Shown here: one piece after another, positions 47,714-61,218 of the stretch
How the letters are laid out: every line of letters starts with the position of its first letter
Numbering within the stretch: position 1 is the first letter of the stretch
Assembly (NCBI RefSeq): GCF_024713975.1
Contig: NC_091097.1
Coordinates: forward strand, 4,748,361 to 4,812,360
Source: Paralichthys olivaceus
Taxonomy: Eukaryota; Chordata; Actinopteri; Pleuronectiformes; Paralichthyidae
DNA: 64,000 nucleotides
Direction: 5' to 3'
Made by a program: the position numbers and the translations under genes
The notes under the pieces: model-generated
What the model was told of the DNA's origin: nothing
Database searches by the model: none
Seen by the model: the letters and a program-made list of their open reading frames with translations, nothing else

Positions 47714-50700
47714 ATGCGAACATTTCTGGTTTCTTCTGTCATGTGCGATATGTTGCAATCATGCATATACAGGATAAGTTCCTCCAAAACTACTGGTATC
47801 ACACATTTCAAACAGAGACGTAACTTTACTGTTTCTCTCTGTAAACCTCTGCTGTAAATCTGAGCAATAAGGAAACAATCCAGTGTTGTGCCACAGTGAA
47901 GCATGACGTGAATCTAAACTTGACCTACTTTCAGCCAATGGTTGTTGTCAGGCTGCCATTCTAGCTTCGCAGGCCCTGGCACATGCAAACTCATGCTATT
48001 GAGAACAGTAGTGGCTGAGTCATAGTTTAAAATCCTGGTTGCACTCTCCCATTCCCTCGTTTTCAATGATTAATGAATCTATGTCATCAGAACCACATAA
48101 TTCACCTGCACACGCACGCACGCACGCATGCACGCATGCACACACACACACACGCGTGCGAGTTGCATGAGGAGAAGGATTGTGCAGACATGGATGCAGA
48201 CCAGAGTAGGACAAACTGTTTTATCTGAAACTATCCCCATGCCTATGAAAATGTCACAGCATATCAAACCGCACATCTTATCTTGCGAGCCATGACACTG
48301 CTCTATTTTGAATTTTGCCTTTGACATTTTGAATCTTCATGAGAGTCTCCAGGAGCTCCACGCTGGTGTTTGTGATTCATTGTCTCAGTTTTTAGTTGTA
48401 GTCCACATATTTTGGACCCATCCCCAAATAGTATAATAGGATGTGACTGTATATAAAACCTAAAACAAACAGACTAAAGCAACTTCTGGTATCACATACA
48501 CAAAAATAGAGCAACACTCAGTAGAGTGTCTATCTCTCCCAAGACCAAACAGTGGGATTCATACAGTATTTTCTAAGAAATTGACAAAAATGTCCGCTCT
48601 TTTGTCCTGATTAATTTTTATCGTATGGTAGGTGGTGACATTTTATCCAATTTAACCTTTTCTCACCTTTATTTTTATTTTACTTTCTTTTTATTTGTTT
48701 TTTCTTTGTGTTGCATTTTATAGATTGAACTATATAAAGTTTATTACAATTTTTTAATACAAATATACGTTAAAAATGTGCAAGTGATCATTATCCTCGG
48801 GATAATAGTCAAATTCATAGCATGATGAGTCTCTGAGGAGTTTCAGGTTTTAATGGGTTCATGTGAGACACTGCGGCTATTCAAAGAATATCGTGAACAA
48901 AGGAAGCTGCGCTGCTCTGAAGACAGATAAAGGCCAGAGTTCATGTATCGATGGGTTGGACTGAACCCAAACAGCTGCAGGTGAACGGATGAACTTCAGA
49001 ACATTCTTCAGTCTGCAGCTGTGGGGCTTTCGTTCAGTACGAGAATGGATTGTTTTTAACTGTAATGAAAGAAAAAGCTATGCCCAAAAAAAAGAAAACT
49101 GTGACGTACTAACAGAACAAAACATGCATTGTATGAGAGCGCTCAGCTGAACGGAGCGGAGTGGCCCCGGATCACTGAAAACGGGTTAGTCAAGGTCACA
49201 GAAAGACAAATTCAAAGAAATTCAGCCACACTTAAAAAATTTGATTTCAAACTGTGACAGTAGACTACAAAGAGTTTTGTGTGGAGGTAACAGCTCCTCA
49301 GTTTCGGTGGCAGTTCTCCATATTTGTTTCATGTTAGTTGTGCGGACAAAGACTTTTTTTTTTACGTGGCCGTGTCCTTTTAAAGTCCTACAAGAAAGCG
49401 ATAAAAGATCACGTCCTCACCAGATAGAGATCAGCTCCGATCATTTTCCTGGGTTCATCTTCACATTTGCTATAGCGAAGGTTACAAGAAAGTTTCGCGG
49501 CATGTTATGCAAGAGTTTTCTTCTGCTAATATTGCAAAAAACCTTCCCACAACAACATTGTCAGAGCTTTTAGGGAACATTAGGAGCTGTTGTTTTTGTG
49601 TTCTTTTCTTTTAGCCAACTGCAGCTTGGGTGCACACTTCACATTTAAATATATGCAGAGCTGTCTAATACTGAGAAGTGTGACATTGCTCACTAATTAG
49701 TCCTCCTCAGCATAGTTCTTTACACAGGAGACAAACATCTGTCAAAGGAAACTATACTGAATTTGTTGAGCATCATGGAAACATGTTCAGTAGGAAAAAA
49801 AAAAACGTCTGTTCACCTCCATTTTGTTTTGGATGTTCTTACAACTTCACAGTCTGATATCTCAAAACCTGGACACATGAAAACCAAAGTATCAAAAATG
49901 TTGACCCAAATTTTGACACAATTTTGACAAGAGTTGCTAAAAAATTCCATAGATATTCACTTTCCTCTTTATGTAACAGAGCCTAGCCTAATTATGGCCC
50001 AGGTCATTATGTCCTCTAGACCATTAAGTCTGACGTTGATTTGACAGTTTTAAAACTCAAACCTGAAATAGTTTAATGTACAATGCTGCTGTAAATCACT
50101 TTCTTATTCAGAAAAAGCTCCAACTCTTTTATTTCCATTCATGTTCACACCCAGGACATGTGTCGTCAAAAGTGTATGTCGATGTCACAAAATGCTGTTA
50201 AACCCTTATAATGTTATAATAGGATGTTATAATGTAACTAAGAAGTATGTCTACATAATGCGACTTATTGCTAATTCTGTGTATGACCTTATTCAGGTTA
50301 ATATCAGAATATTGGTGTCCATATCAACACAGTCACTGTAAAAACCTGCACACAAACACAACTGTCTCTGCGCTCAGCCAACATTATACATCACTTAACT
50401 GTTTACTCAGAGCACATGCTTTTTCTGAAAATCTACCATTGGCTTAATTGGCTATAATTTTCTTTCATCCACATATTACTGTCACATTCTTTTTTTCTGC
50501 ACAGTTGCGGAGTCTTCGAGTTGCGTGACATAAAGTCTGAGTCAAGATGCATTAGCTCATCGGGTATGTAGACACACACACACACACACACACAAATTTA
50601 ACAAGTGTCAAATATACAAAGAGAATCAAATGACACACGTCCTAGAAATGTTTAAAAAGGTGATTATTAGTGGAAAGTTGCTTTTAAAGAGGTTCAGTAA

Positions 50701-52840
50701 GTTTCAGTTGCTGGGTTTGATATGATAGTGAGTGTTTTTTTGGTATTTCACTCGTGTGTTTGTGCACAGGGGCAGAGTCATGTTAAAACAGGCACAGGCC
50801 TTCCCCCACACTGTTGCAACAAAAGATGGAGAAATGGAGATGTCTAATACAGTGTGTTGTTGTTGTGGCAGGAAGATTTCTGCAGCCACACCAGGAAAAA
50901 ACAGCCACACAGACCAAAACAACACAGAGTAAACAGAAAAGAATCTAACTAAAGCTTCTTAGTCTTAGTTTTACAGAGGGCTCATTGTATTAATTCTGTC
51001 CAGGCATACTACAGTAAGTAATAAGAGTTGTGTGAGAAATATATCGTCCCCAAAGCACAACCCTGACCTGCTGCAATAAACAGATCAAACAATGTCGGAC
51101 ACCAAATTCACTTTTTTTCTGAGAACTGGGATAAGAGAGGGAGGAGTGGGAATGAATAAGCTTGATGAAATATAGCGGAATAATCCAGCAGCGCTGAGGC
51201 TCTAAGCCTGAATCTGCAACAAAACCATTCCTGTTACATAACACTTAGCGAAGCAATTACATTGGCTCGGGCAGTTATCCCTCACTTGTAACAGCAGTGT
51301 CCTGGGTCTGAAACTTCGCCACCATCCTCAGGATGGGACAGGACAGGACGGGACCTCCTCTCAGACGCTTCCATCAGAAGCTGTTTGCAGAGAAAGAAAA
51401 CTCCATAATAACCCGACATGCTTGTAAATTGCACAAGCTGCACACTGTGCAGGTCTCAGACATATCTTGGAAAATAAACCAGAGAGAACTGACTTTTTTC
51501 TCAATGGTGCATTCTTTCTGAGATTAGAAAAGACAGGAGATAGAATCCATCATCTGACAGATGAAAAACAACAACAGTGAATTTATATATTGCAGTGAGG
51601 AGAGCAAACTGAGGGATAATTAACAAAATGTAATTGTGCTGAATATAAAACCTTCTTGTTTTCCTGCTAAAGATTAAAAGAAAAGAACATGATTTACTTG
51701 TTTTTTCAATTAAAGCATCATATGGCTTTAAATTAGAGCAACACATTTTTGTAATTTCAGCTCAATTCAGGGGCCCAAATTCTCCCCTTTTCCCTCTAAA
51801 CCAAACAAAGTGACACATGTTTATGGTATATGGTCAGATAATGACTTCAGACCACATTCTGCCAAACGACAAGTGGAAACAGTCTCTCTGTGTTTTCCAG
51901 CTCGACTTCAGGCTTTCAGTAGAGACACAGTCAGTGCTTCCAGCTCAGAGTTTTTTCCCAGCGGACTCTCCTCCCATCATTTCCACTTGCCGCCAGGTGA
52001 GAGATGTCGAGGCGTAGGGTTGCTCATCTCCACGTCCCACACACTGCATTAAGCACTCACATTTCTCCGCTCGCCGCAACACACTCCGATGCCCACACAC
52101 ACACAGCGAGGGCTGCAGGTGAAGCCAAGTGGCTGATAGTATATTTTTGGATGTACTGCCTGTCCATTTATAGAGGGAGGAGGGAAGGTTGCTCTGCTGG
52201 GTTTCTTCACTGTTTAACATGCAGATGAAGGACTGAGCCAAAAAAGTGGATTAAAACAGAAAGAAAATACTTATAAATAAAGACTCCTGATCTAAAATAT
52301 GCTGGTAATTGGAGGAATATTTAGTTTTCAATGCATTTCAAGAGCAAAGTGCTGCTGAAAACAAATTCAGATCTTCTGAGTGTCGTGTTGCAGCAGGCAA
52401 AATTATGTGACCACAATTTTCCTCCATTCAAGTGTTTATTCTCTTTGCCAAAGTGCTGCAATTGTTTTGTTAGAGCAGATCCATACAGGAATCAATAATT
52501 TGGCTCTGACAAGAGAGTGTAACCTACTGCCTCTCCTTTTGGTTACTTTTCTGCGGCACAGTGGAGTGAGGGCTTTGTCCAATTTGGCCTTTTTGGTAAT
52601 TAATGCTGAGAGCCGAGGGAGAACAACGTGTTTGTTTGGGCTTCCATTAGCCCCCGGCTGTTGCGGTTGCTAATCTCACAGTAATCTCTTTTCAGCACTT
52701 TGAAGAACTTGTAGCAGTCGGCCTGAGAAAAAGAACATTGTCGTAAAAACGTGAGGATTTGAAAGAAGACATGAAGGAAAAAAAACAAATTCTGCTTGCG
52801 TACATGACTCCACACATGGAGCGAACCCTGCGAGCTAGTT
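47714..52840. other. Gene-poor upstream flank of hlf
   Basis: Apart from the CA tracts at 48109 and 50572-50595 I see no repeat family or gene. A GC-richer stretch at 52540-52680 (GTAATTAATGCTGAGAGCCG and following) looks less random and could be conserved non-coding DNA, unproven. Confidence 0.4.
48109..48160. repeat. Mixed CACG/CA alternating purine-pyrimidine tract
   Basis: CACGCACG, CATGCACG, (CA)n and CGCGTGCG form about 50 bases of alternating purine and pyrimidine. Confidence 0.9.
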
Positions 52841-52859
52841 CAGGCAGCCAACTCGAGCT

Positions 52860-53185
52860 GCACTGCTCCAATCATGTGACACACATCACGTGACATACCT
52901 CATTCTCCACAATCATCTATTTTACACACCCACCTTATTAGGCGGCCTATTTAAGCAGAAAGACATTTCCCATCAACCCCCTTTGCTCGCACTGCTGCTG
53001 TAGTATCACTACCAGTTGCTTCAGCCGCTCCACCACACCAGCGTCCAACTGTAGGCTTCGACTAGGGTTACAAGTATCTGCTCGTCACTTCCATCATATC
53101 TGTGTAATCATATCGGGGGGAGTGATTAAGTTGGAGCCTAGACGCCAAACACAAACTATGTTCTCGTGCTGCAATAAACGTTTGA
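52860..53185 (+). promoter_or_regulatory. Promoter- or solo-LTR-like block
   Basis: Within about 320 bases the plus strand shows CCAAT (52868), a CACGTGAC E-box (52887), a TATTTAAG TATA-like box (52949), a C-rich possible start region, and then AATAAA (53173). A promoter followed so closely by a polyadenylation signal is the layout of a long terminal repeat. A small non-coding transcript unit would look the same. No flanking retroelement genes were found. Confidence 0.35.
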
Positions 53186-56184
53186 ACGTGAGTTGTCTAA
53201 CTGAACTTATAATTATGGCCTAAAGTATGTGGACGCTGTGGGTTTTGATCCATGTTAGCGGCAGATGGTCTGACGGTTCAGCACTCTGAAATGTCTTTGC
53301 AACGTCTGTATGTACTGCCATGAATTTTAATACAGACATTCAGAGTTTCCAGAGGATGACTCCTTCAACTTTGGTGATCCCGAATGTATCATCAACACCA
53401 AACCAACTTCAGGAAATCTCTTGCTATGACTTAATGAAGCTTTTGAAGCTAACTCAAACAATTTCAGTCACATCTGTATCATGTAAAAGTTAGTGTTATA
53501 TGCAGGTTTTTAAATCCCACAAAAAAGGCAACTGACTCTTTTTCCACCGCCTGTAGTGGAGTTTGCCTTTAGTTTTTTTTCCCCCTGTGCATCATGGTCG
53601 ACATCAGAAACGCACCCAAAACTGAGGCGCTCTCTCACCTCGCTGCCAAATTAGTGTTGATCAGAGACGGAGCCAATTAAAACCTGTGCATACTCACTTG
53701 ACCTGGGAGTGAATGTTGATTGGATCCATTCCTATTGCAGACAAAAGCCAGATGTTAGTGGTTCTTTTTAGTGCAAGTTCACCCAGGAACTCCAACTAAG
53801 TCATATTCACATTTCCCACCATCTACAGGCTTCACCAGCTAATTCTCTCTTCATATCCAATCACAACCTAACACGTTCACCTTCAGCCAATCACCTGCAA
53901 GCTGTCAAAGTTTGAAATGTTGTCTCTCCCTCCTGTCAGCTGTCAGTTCAGTATGAAACCACGGAGTGAGCCAGTCATAACCTCCCCTTAACTGTCCAAT
54001 CAGGAGCCTGTAATCATCCTCTATTCCTCATCACCACCACCTTCTGCTCTGGAAGGACTCCCTCATATTCAAAGCATCTAATTAATAGGACTGCTTACAT
54101 TATAGTTCATATTGAACAATGCTTTATCAACATACCACACAAATTGCTTTTTCTAGTTTTCTAGTTTATGCGTTCACAAAAAATGCCACTGCAAATTCCT
54201 TGTATGTGTAAACCTACTTGACAACAAACCCCCAATTCTGATTCTTCTCAATTTTTTGGAAAAGTCACTTCCTCTGTTCACAATACATTTATTTTAATTC
54301 TATATTTGACTCACTCTCATTTGTTTCTCTCCTGATTGAATCTATGTTTTTTGATCAAAATCAAGAATGGGCAAATCTTGAAAAGCACAAGAATTTGATT
54401 TTGTTTGAGGTATACACATGCTGGGACTTAAAAAAGGAAAATGTGTCAAAATCAATAAGTGAATTTTCACAATAACATTAATATTTTGAATAAAATTTCT
54501 TGGTTTCTTGTTTTTTTGTTCGTTGTACTCTGCAAACCTAAGGTAGTGAAGATGGCAAATGGACTGCATTTATATTACACCAAGTGATTCTCGCACACAC
54601 ACCACACACACAAACACACACACACGAAGGAGTCACATGCTGTCAGCGAGGAAGGACACGTTTTCTAAAACATGCACTCTGTTCCATCTCTTTTTTTCTT
54701 TCCTTTATTTTTCACTCTGTCTCTCTTATTTTTCCTCCTCTCCTCTCAGATTCTCTCTTTCCGTCACACAGGCAATAAAAACCTGTTGTGCAGTAGATGA
54801 TGTTTCGGGCCTGTGTGCCTGTGTGTTTCCCTGTTAATGTGTCTCGCAGTGAGTTAGAAAGTGGAAGAAGAAAACAGGCAGTGTGCGCGGCCATTTCAAT
54901 TGAGCCCTCTCATCTTTCCATGACATAGAGCGCAAACAATCTGGACCTAGCAGAGCGCCTCATTAAACCACCTCTGCTCGCTCCCATTCCAACGTTCAGC
55001 TGATTGAAGATACTGGTGTCGAGCCGAGGGATCGCTGGGTGACTGAACGACTGCTGCAACCACAGAACATGTGATTATCCACTACAGTTCACTTTTGCTG
55101 TAGGTATTTTTATGCTTTGGCAATAAAAGTGACCATTTATAGGGTGAAGGTATAAACATACACAGAATCTATGGGCGGACCCTAGTTTGACCAATCACTT
55201 TTGAGCAAGCTTTAGTCTCCTACAGGTCTGTGTGTAGAGCAAAGGTGGAACACACTGACTGAAATGCAACAGCTTTTAAATGTATCTACATTTCATATCC
55301 AGATAGCTGTTAATAAAGATTACACACAATATCATCGAGACCATCAACACCTACAAAAGTCACTGTTTGTAAATGTCTTGGCCCATATATCTACATTGGT
55401 ACACAAATATTGGTCCCAGAGCCTAAAATTGTCATCAGTCGATAGCTGAAAGGCTCAGAGGTTGAGGTAAAGGATTGTTTTGGACACGATAGGGACTTGA
55501 TCTCTTGGTCTTGACTTGGCATTTGACTTGGACTTGTTTGGATTTTTTGTCTCAACTCTTATCAGTGCACCCAATGCAGCTAAAACTGGCTGCATTAGGT
55601 CATTTCAGACACTCAGGGATTAATAATAATAATAATAAAAAAAGAACACTACATGACTAATTAATACTGTTGTCGCTGAATGGGAGAAAATCCCTGTTGC
55701 CGTGTTCCAAAATGTGCTGGAGAGCCTGAAACCCAAAAGCCTCAGTCAGAGCAGCAGATCAGTGTGCAGGGCTGTGGAATGACGCGTTCATGTATCTCTA
55801 TCTTCTATACCAAACTTTTTGCCACTCATGCAACACAGTCAGCAAGAGTGACTGACCCAGCTCAGGTGCTCAAAGCAACAACTGCATTGATGCAAACCTT
55901 GTTTGTTCACTGTCGACACAGGGAACATTCAACCATTTTTGCAAACCAGCTCAGGGGCTCAAAAGCAACCATTTTACATAAGTCAAATATTTAGGAGGGG
56001 AAAACTCAAACAAAAGAACCATGGTCATTGCAATTAAAAACCATGTGAAAAAAATCTCATTATCCTATTTAAACAGTGGACAGGGTCGGGACAGTGCAGT
56101 GAAAGATCAGTCTAATAACAAAGAACAACAGGATCAGTCAAACAGACAAAGATCATTTGATTTGAATCTAGAAAGTCACTCAGG

Positions 56185-56312
56185 AGAGCTCCTAACTCCG
56201 CCAAGGCCCAACATTCCCCTTAAATTCAACTAAGCTGCACCAAATGTCACACAGCCCAACTTTAAATATGCCTGATCCAGGAATTATTCGAATGGAAATC
56301 AGTGAAAGGTGA
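56185..56312. repeat. CCACCAAG-type repeat fragment
   Basis: Begins AGAGCTCCTAACTCCGCCAA and shares CCTTAAATTCAACTAAGCTG and GCACCAAATG with 58008-58270. Confidence 0.55.
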
Positions 56313-57065
56313 AAAAACTATTGGCTTTGTTCTTTTGTCCATATTTGCACTGAAATTTATGTTAACGTTCTTGGCCCATCCACTCGCCAACTTTACTGGA
56401 TATCTGTTCGGTGTATTTTGTGTGATCATTCAGATGAACAAACAAACAAAACTGAACCACCGGAGCAGACTTTTCACATTTGGCGACAATTCGTCAGAAC
56501 CTCTGCTGCTTCATTTCCCTGTTGGACTGTGGACTGATTTCCTCGGGTCATCACACTCCACAAGATCCTCCTCAGCCACAGCTTTTCTAATGTTTAACAG
56601 GCCTGTTGACCACTCACATTCAAAGGAGTCTTACTGAAATGAAGCAGGGAAAGTGTGAATGTTCACTGTGTTTGCATGCTCTCAGTAATCCATCTGTTGG
56701 CTGCACACCAAATCCTTCTCAGGCTGAAGGTGAAAGAAGTTTCCATGCCGCAGGACCTGGATAAATATGAGAGTGAGCCAAGTCACTTAAGATTGTTTCT
56801 CATAATCGGATGAAAATTTACCACTGCCTACTCACAACCAGGTTTCTTTGATTGAATGGTTAAGAAGTGAATTCTCTGATGTGATGCACTGTTTTGTGTG
56901 AATGGATGAAGCACACAGTGTCTTCTGGTCCGTCTGTTATTTCCGGTGTACCAGTGTTGGTATGGCAACAGCAGCTGCTGCCTCGGCGGTGCGGTCCTCC
57001 TGCCTTCAGGCGGCCAGAGCCGAGCCAAGGCTGGCATCTGCAGAGCCAGCCAAGGCTCAGGAGAA

Positions 57066-57081
57066 GGGGGGGGGGGGGGGG
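57066..57081. repeat. G homopolymer
   Basis: Sixteen consecutive G in a GC-rich stretch (56980-57160). Antisense proline-rich frames here are by-products. Confidence 0.95.
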
Positions 57082-57516
57082 TTTGGACACTGAGACGTGT
57101 GTGTTATTGTACAAGTGAGAGTGAGGTTTGTTGGGGAGGGGGCGGGGGGTGTTCATCCTCCGGCTGTCTGGTGTTGTCACGGAAGCCCATTGGAGGCTCG
57201 CCAGGCAGCCATCAGGCCAAGTAATTCACACGTGGCGCTAATGTCCAAGCGCTAACAACTAACAAGCATTACGCTGCTACGGAGCTGGCACCGCTCCGGG
57301 ATAAGCAAAGCTTGTAACAGGAAGTGTGTAAAAAACAGGGCTCAACTGGATTATATGAAGCAGAGGTAATGTTAATAGTCTCAGAATGAAGCTTCAAAAC
57401 GCTGATTGTTTTTTTTCTTTGCAGATTTTCAGTCTCTTTAAACGTACATCTGTGGTTTGTCATACAACCTTTATCTACAATTCCTTATTTACACAGAGGC
57501 ACATACAAAGTAAAAT

Positions 57517-57602
57517 AATCCATCCGTCTGTCCATTACCTATACTGCTTATACTTTAGCTGGAGCCAATCCCAGCTGACACTGAGCAAGAGGTGAAACCC
57601 TG
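57517..57602. repeat. Truncated copy of the ATCC-start teleost repeat
   Basis: Reads AATCCATCCGTCTGTCCATT, then ACTGCTTATAC and AGCTGGAGCCAATCCCAGCT, matching the left part of 29392-29583. Confidence 0.6.
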
Positions 57603-58007
57603 GAGACAGCAAAACAAAGCTCCTTTTCCATTGGTCAAAAACCCCACTAACACCCACTGACATCTAGCTTTTGTCTGCGATGGGGAATGGATACAATCTT
57701 CATCCACTCCTGGGTCAAATGACTGTGCTAGACACAGGATTAGTTGGCAGTGATGGAAACATGACACTCAGGTGAATGTGCTATTTTGCAAAAGACAGAG
57801 AGGTAAGAGAGCACCTCAGTTGTTGTGTTGTCACACATGACGCACCGGAGGAAAACACTGAATGGCAAACTCTTCCAGTGGCAATGGGAAAGGAGTCATT
57901 CACCGTTTTCTTAGCAGTTTAACCTGTGTTTAAAAATCGTATAAACCTGCTAAATTTGGTGTAAAAGACGTTTATATAAATCACTTATATAAACAAGAGT
58001 GTCAATC

Positions 58008-58270
58008 ACTAGAGCTCAAACTCCTGCCAAGGCCCAACAGTCTCCTTAAATTCAACCAAGATGCACCAAATTGAACGCACTCCTAGATTTCAGTCCCCGT
58101 GAATTATTTGAGAAAAGGTTGAAAATGTTGGAAAACGTCCCATCTCGCAATTTTAAGGAAAGAGAAAAAAAAAGCTGGACAACTTTATGAGTTCCCTCCT
58201 GACCCATACCACACCCTCCACCAAGTTTAATGGTAATCCATCCAGCAGTTTTACAAACCAGGCTGAAATC
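58008..58270. repeat. CCACCAAG-type repeat
   Basis: Starts TAGAGCTCAAACTCCTGCCA, carries CCTTAAATTCAACCAAGATG and ends with CCACCAAGTTTAATGGTAAT and CCAGCAGTTTTACAAACC. No ORF of interest. Confidence 0.55.
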
Positions 58271-59045
58271 AGGCAGAATGATGTTAAAAAAGTGTAATCT
58301 TTCCACGGATGTTAATCAGTTATAACAGCATCTTACCAAAATGTATTGAGCTGCATCTCTTTTTTGCATCTCTCGCTGTTTTCAGCTTTTTTCTCGCTGC
58401 CCTTTATAATCTCCCTCCTGCAGCACTGCGAAGATTACAGCCAAACTGTCGCTCTGAAAAATGAGCTACTCTGATTTTTGTGACCTTTTTGAGGAGAACA
58501 AAAACGAGACTGAGAGGTTTGGCTTGTGCAGCCGAACAGACATGACGTCAGTATCAACTGACGCCAAAGGATCCAAATGGACCAATGTTTTTCAGAGGAG
58601 TACATGTCACTAATGTTGTCGTCCCAAAGCCTTTGATTTGCAAATCTTCACATTTTTAGAAGATACATACTTTGATCGTCATTCAACAAAGCTGCTTTTT
58701 TCCTGACCCTCAATGAATTAAATCAAACTTAATATATGTTTTTTCTTCATTTGTGTTGTTTCTTGAAATCTCTCTAAAATGCACCTAATGATAACCCACA
58801 CCGTGCAGCTTGTATTCCTGCAGGAGTGCTCACCCAAGATTAAAAAGCCCACAGAAATATTGCGGTGCAGTATCAGTAGGGCGAAAATAGTCGACGGGCT
58901 CTGACCAGCTGATGGGAGGATTACTAAGTAAATCCCTCCATGTCCTGGAAATCTTAACAAGCCACCTAAATGAGTCGCGGGGCACTTTAGATCATTAGTT
59001 TGACAGGAGCTGAGGGTCTCCTCCACGGCATGAACGTCCTCACCG

Positions 59046-60105
59046 AACACTTTATTAGGTACACCTTGCTAGTACCGGGTTGGACCCCCTTTTGCCTTCA
59101 GAGCTGCCTTGATTCTTCGTAGAATAGATTCAACAAGGTCCATATTGACGTGATAGCGCAGTTGCTGCAGATATGTTGGCTGCACACCAATGATGTGAAT
59201 CTCCTGTTCTACCACATCCCAAATGTGCTCTATTGGATTTTGATCTGGTGACTGTAGAGGCCACTGGAGTACAGTGCATGTTCATGTTCGAGAAACCAGT
59301 TTGAGATGATGTGAGCTCTGTGACATGCTGCATTATCCTGCTGGAAGTAGCCATCAGAAGAGGGGTACACTGTGGTCATAAAGGGATGGACATGGTCAGC
59401 AACAATACTAAAGTAGGCCGTGGCATTTAAACGATGCTCAATTGGTAATAAGGGGCCCAAAGTGTGCCAAGAAAATATCCCCCACACCATTACACCACCA
59501 CCACCACCCCCAGCCTGAACTGTCGATACAAAGCAGGATGGAGCCATGCTTTCATGATGTTTATGCCAAATTCTGACCCTACCATCTGAATTTCGCAGCT
59601 AAAATTGAAACTCATCAGACCAGGCAACGTTTTTCCAATCTTCTATTGTCCAATTTTGGGTGAGCCTGTGTAGCCTCAGTTTCCTGTTCTTAGCTGACAG
59701 GAGTGGCACCAGGTGTGGTCTTCTGCTGCTGTAGCCTATCTGCTCCAAGGTTCGACGTGTTGTGCGTTCAGAGATGGTATTCTGCATACCTTTGTTGTAA
59801 CCAGAGGTTATTTGAGTTACTGTTGCCTTTCTATTATCTCAAACCACTCTGCCCATTCTCCTCTGACCTCTGACATCAACAAGGCATTTTCGTCCACACC
59901 ACACTGGATATTTTCTCCTTTTTGGACCATTCTCTGTAAACCCTAGAAACGGTTGTGCGTGAAAATCCCAGTAACCCAGACTTATGTCACCTTATTGAGA
60001 AGAAAATCATGACAGAAACATGTGACTCTGACAAGAGAGCCTAATTGGCTGAATGACATAATGTTTGTCTTTAGAGGGGAGCTACAGGTACCCTTCTAAT
60101 ACGTG
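59046..60105 (-). mobile_element. Decayed Tc1/mariner-type DNA transposon
   Basis: The left end begins CACTTTATTAGGTACACCTT at 59048, a terminus I know from a very common fish transposon. A diverged inverted match (AGGTACCCTTCTAATACGTG) lies at 60086-60105, giving about 1.06 kb. Sequence typical of the family continues from the right side to about 59985; the last 120 bases are less recognisable, so the right boundary is tentative. The left 700 bases encode transposase fragments on the minus strand. Confidence 0.8.
59050..59910 (-). pseudogene. Tc1-like transposase pseudogene
   Basis: The minus strand encodes helix-turn-helix-like TISERTTRRTLEQIGY, then WSDEFQF (first catalytic aspartate), VMVWGIFSWHTLGPL and YFQQDNAACHRAH (second aspartate). 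Near 59275 the homology moves to another frame, where a SPDQNPIEHIWD block (third acidic site) follows. In-frame stops are at 59839-59841 and 59599-59601. The element therefore cannot make an active transposase. Confidence 0.85.
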
Positions 60106-61029
60106 TCTTTATTTCTCCCCGAATGTTTTGTTCCTTTTAAAAATGAGCCTGTAGTTGCATGGAGTGAAGAGTTGTGATGATCATGTCATTACAACAACAG
60201 CAATGTGAGACCTTGGAAAACTGAGGAATAAGCAGTTTCTGTTTCTAGGCAACATCGTCTCCACTGACCGTGGTGAGTTCAAAAGGAGAGAAAGAGTTCA
60301 CGCTGTCACTCTTACGTATTCTGGTTAAAGTGACCTAGTTTCACACAAATACACACACGCTGGTTGCCCCTCTGAGCCAATCATCCTCTATTTTATGAGC
60401 CCTTACAAGCTTCATTTACACCTGTTCTCACTATTTCTGCATTCAACAGCAGCAGGTTGGTTCTACATCGTCTCCACATGTCTGACAGCACTGATGGGGG
60501 AGAATCAGTCGAAAATAAGACACAAAAATCTTTTGTTCCCTCCCAGGAATATGGTTTGTAATTTAGCTTTTCTGTGTCCTGTGATGTGCTAAGAAGCTGT
60601 TTCAGATGGTTTTAGCACCTCAAGAAATAATGTATTGCTGCTGGAAGGCAGGTGATTGAATACAGTGTATAAACAAGAACAGGCTTTTACATTTCCTTCC
60701 TGAAAAAGAATGAAAAAATTGAAATACTGCTCTGCAGTTGCACGCCTCGTCAGCACATGCAGTTTCAGTATGACAGGAGGTCACCGTGACATTGAATATG
60801 GTTTTGAATAGGAAATTGTGGTTGAGAAATAGAAATTGTGAGAAACATTCAAAAAGGTACCATCGCCCTCTCAGAAGCCTATTGACTGCAGTAGTTGCCA
60901 GGGGAGAAAGGGAGACACTTTGAAATTGGAAGTCTGTCCTGTGGGTTTGTGATGATGCGGTGCAGTGAGGACAAAGCTGAGCTCTTCGTGTTCATCCTCT
61001 TGCCTCCCCTGAGTAAGCATATCAGCAGT

Positions 61030-61218
61030 CAGGCATAAAAAACACAGTCGGGGGTCACACAGGGTTAAGACTCTTTCTGGGGCGGAGCTCGGGACGCCAC
61101 TCAGGACGCACAGCGGACAGCGGGCTGCAGGTGCAGCACCCAGCCACGCTTTGACCCGAGGACTCGTCTGTGTCAGCAGGGTCTGTCTCTGCAGCAAACT
61201 GGATCCTGCAGAGACGGT
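61030..61218 (+). promoter_or_regulatory. Possible promoter and non-coding first exon
   Basis: A TATA-like CATAAAAAAC near 61035 is followed by a GC- and CpG-richer segment (61070-61215). That segment ends CCTGCAGAGACG before GTAAGG, a good donor. This layout fits a 5' UTR exon of a plus-strand gene continuing beyond the window. No coding exon follows that I can support. Confidence 0.25.

Larger units (their letters stand above)
53190..59040. other. Gene-poor DNA
   Basis: Holds a fragment at 54560-54590 (ATGGACTGCATTTATATTAC, a common fish motif) followed by a CA-rich tract (54591-54625), two CCACCAAG repeats, the ATCC-repeat fragment and a G homopolymer (57066-57081). No gene with supporting splice sites was seen. 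Confidence 0.45.

Noticed and set aside
47320-47904. 194-residue minus-strand frame
   Set aside because: Most of it is translation of the GATA-derived minisatellite.
52600-52815. 71-residue minus-strand frame near a GC-richer patch
   Set aside because: No splice sites or recognisable motif.
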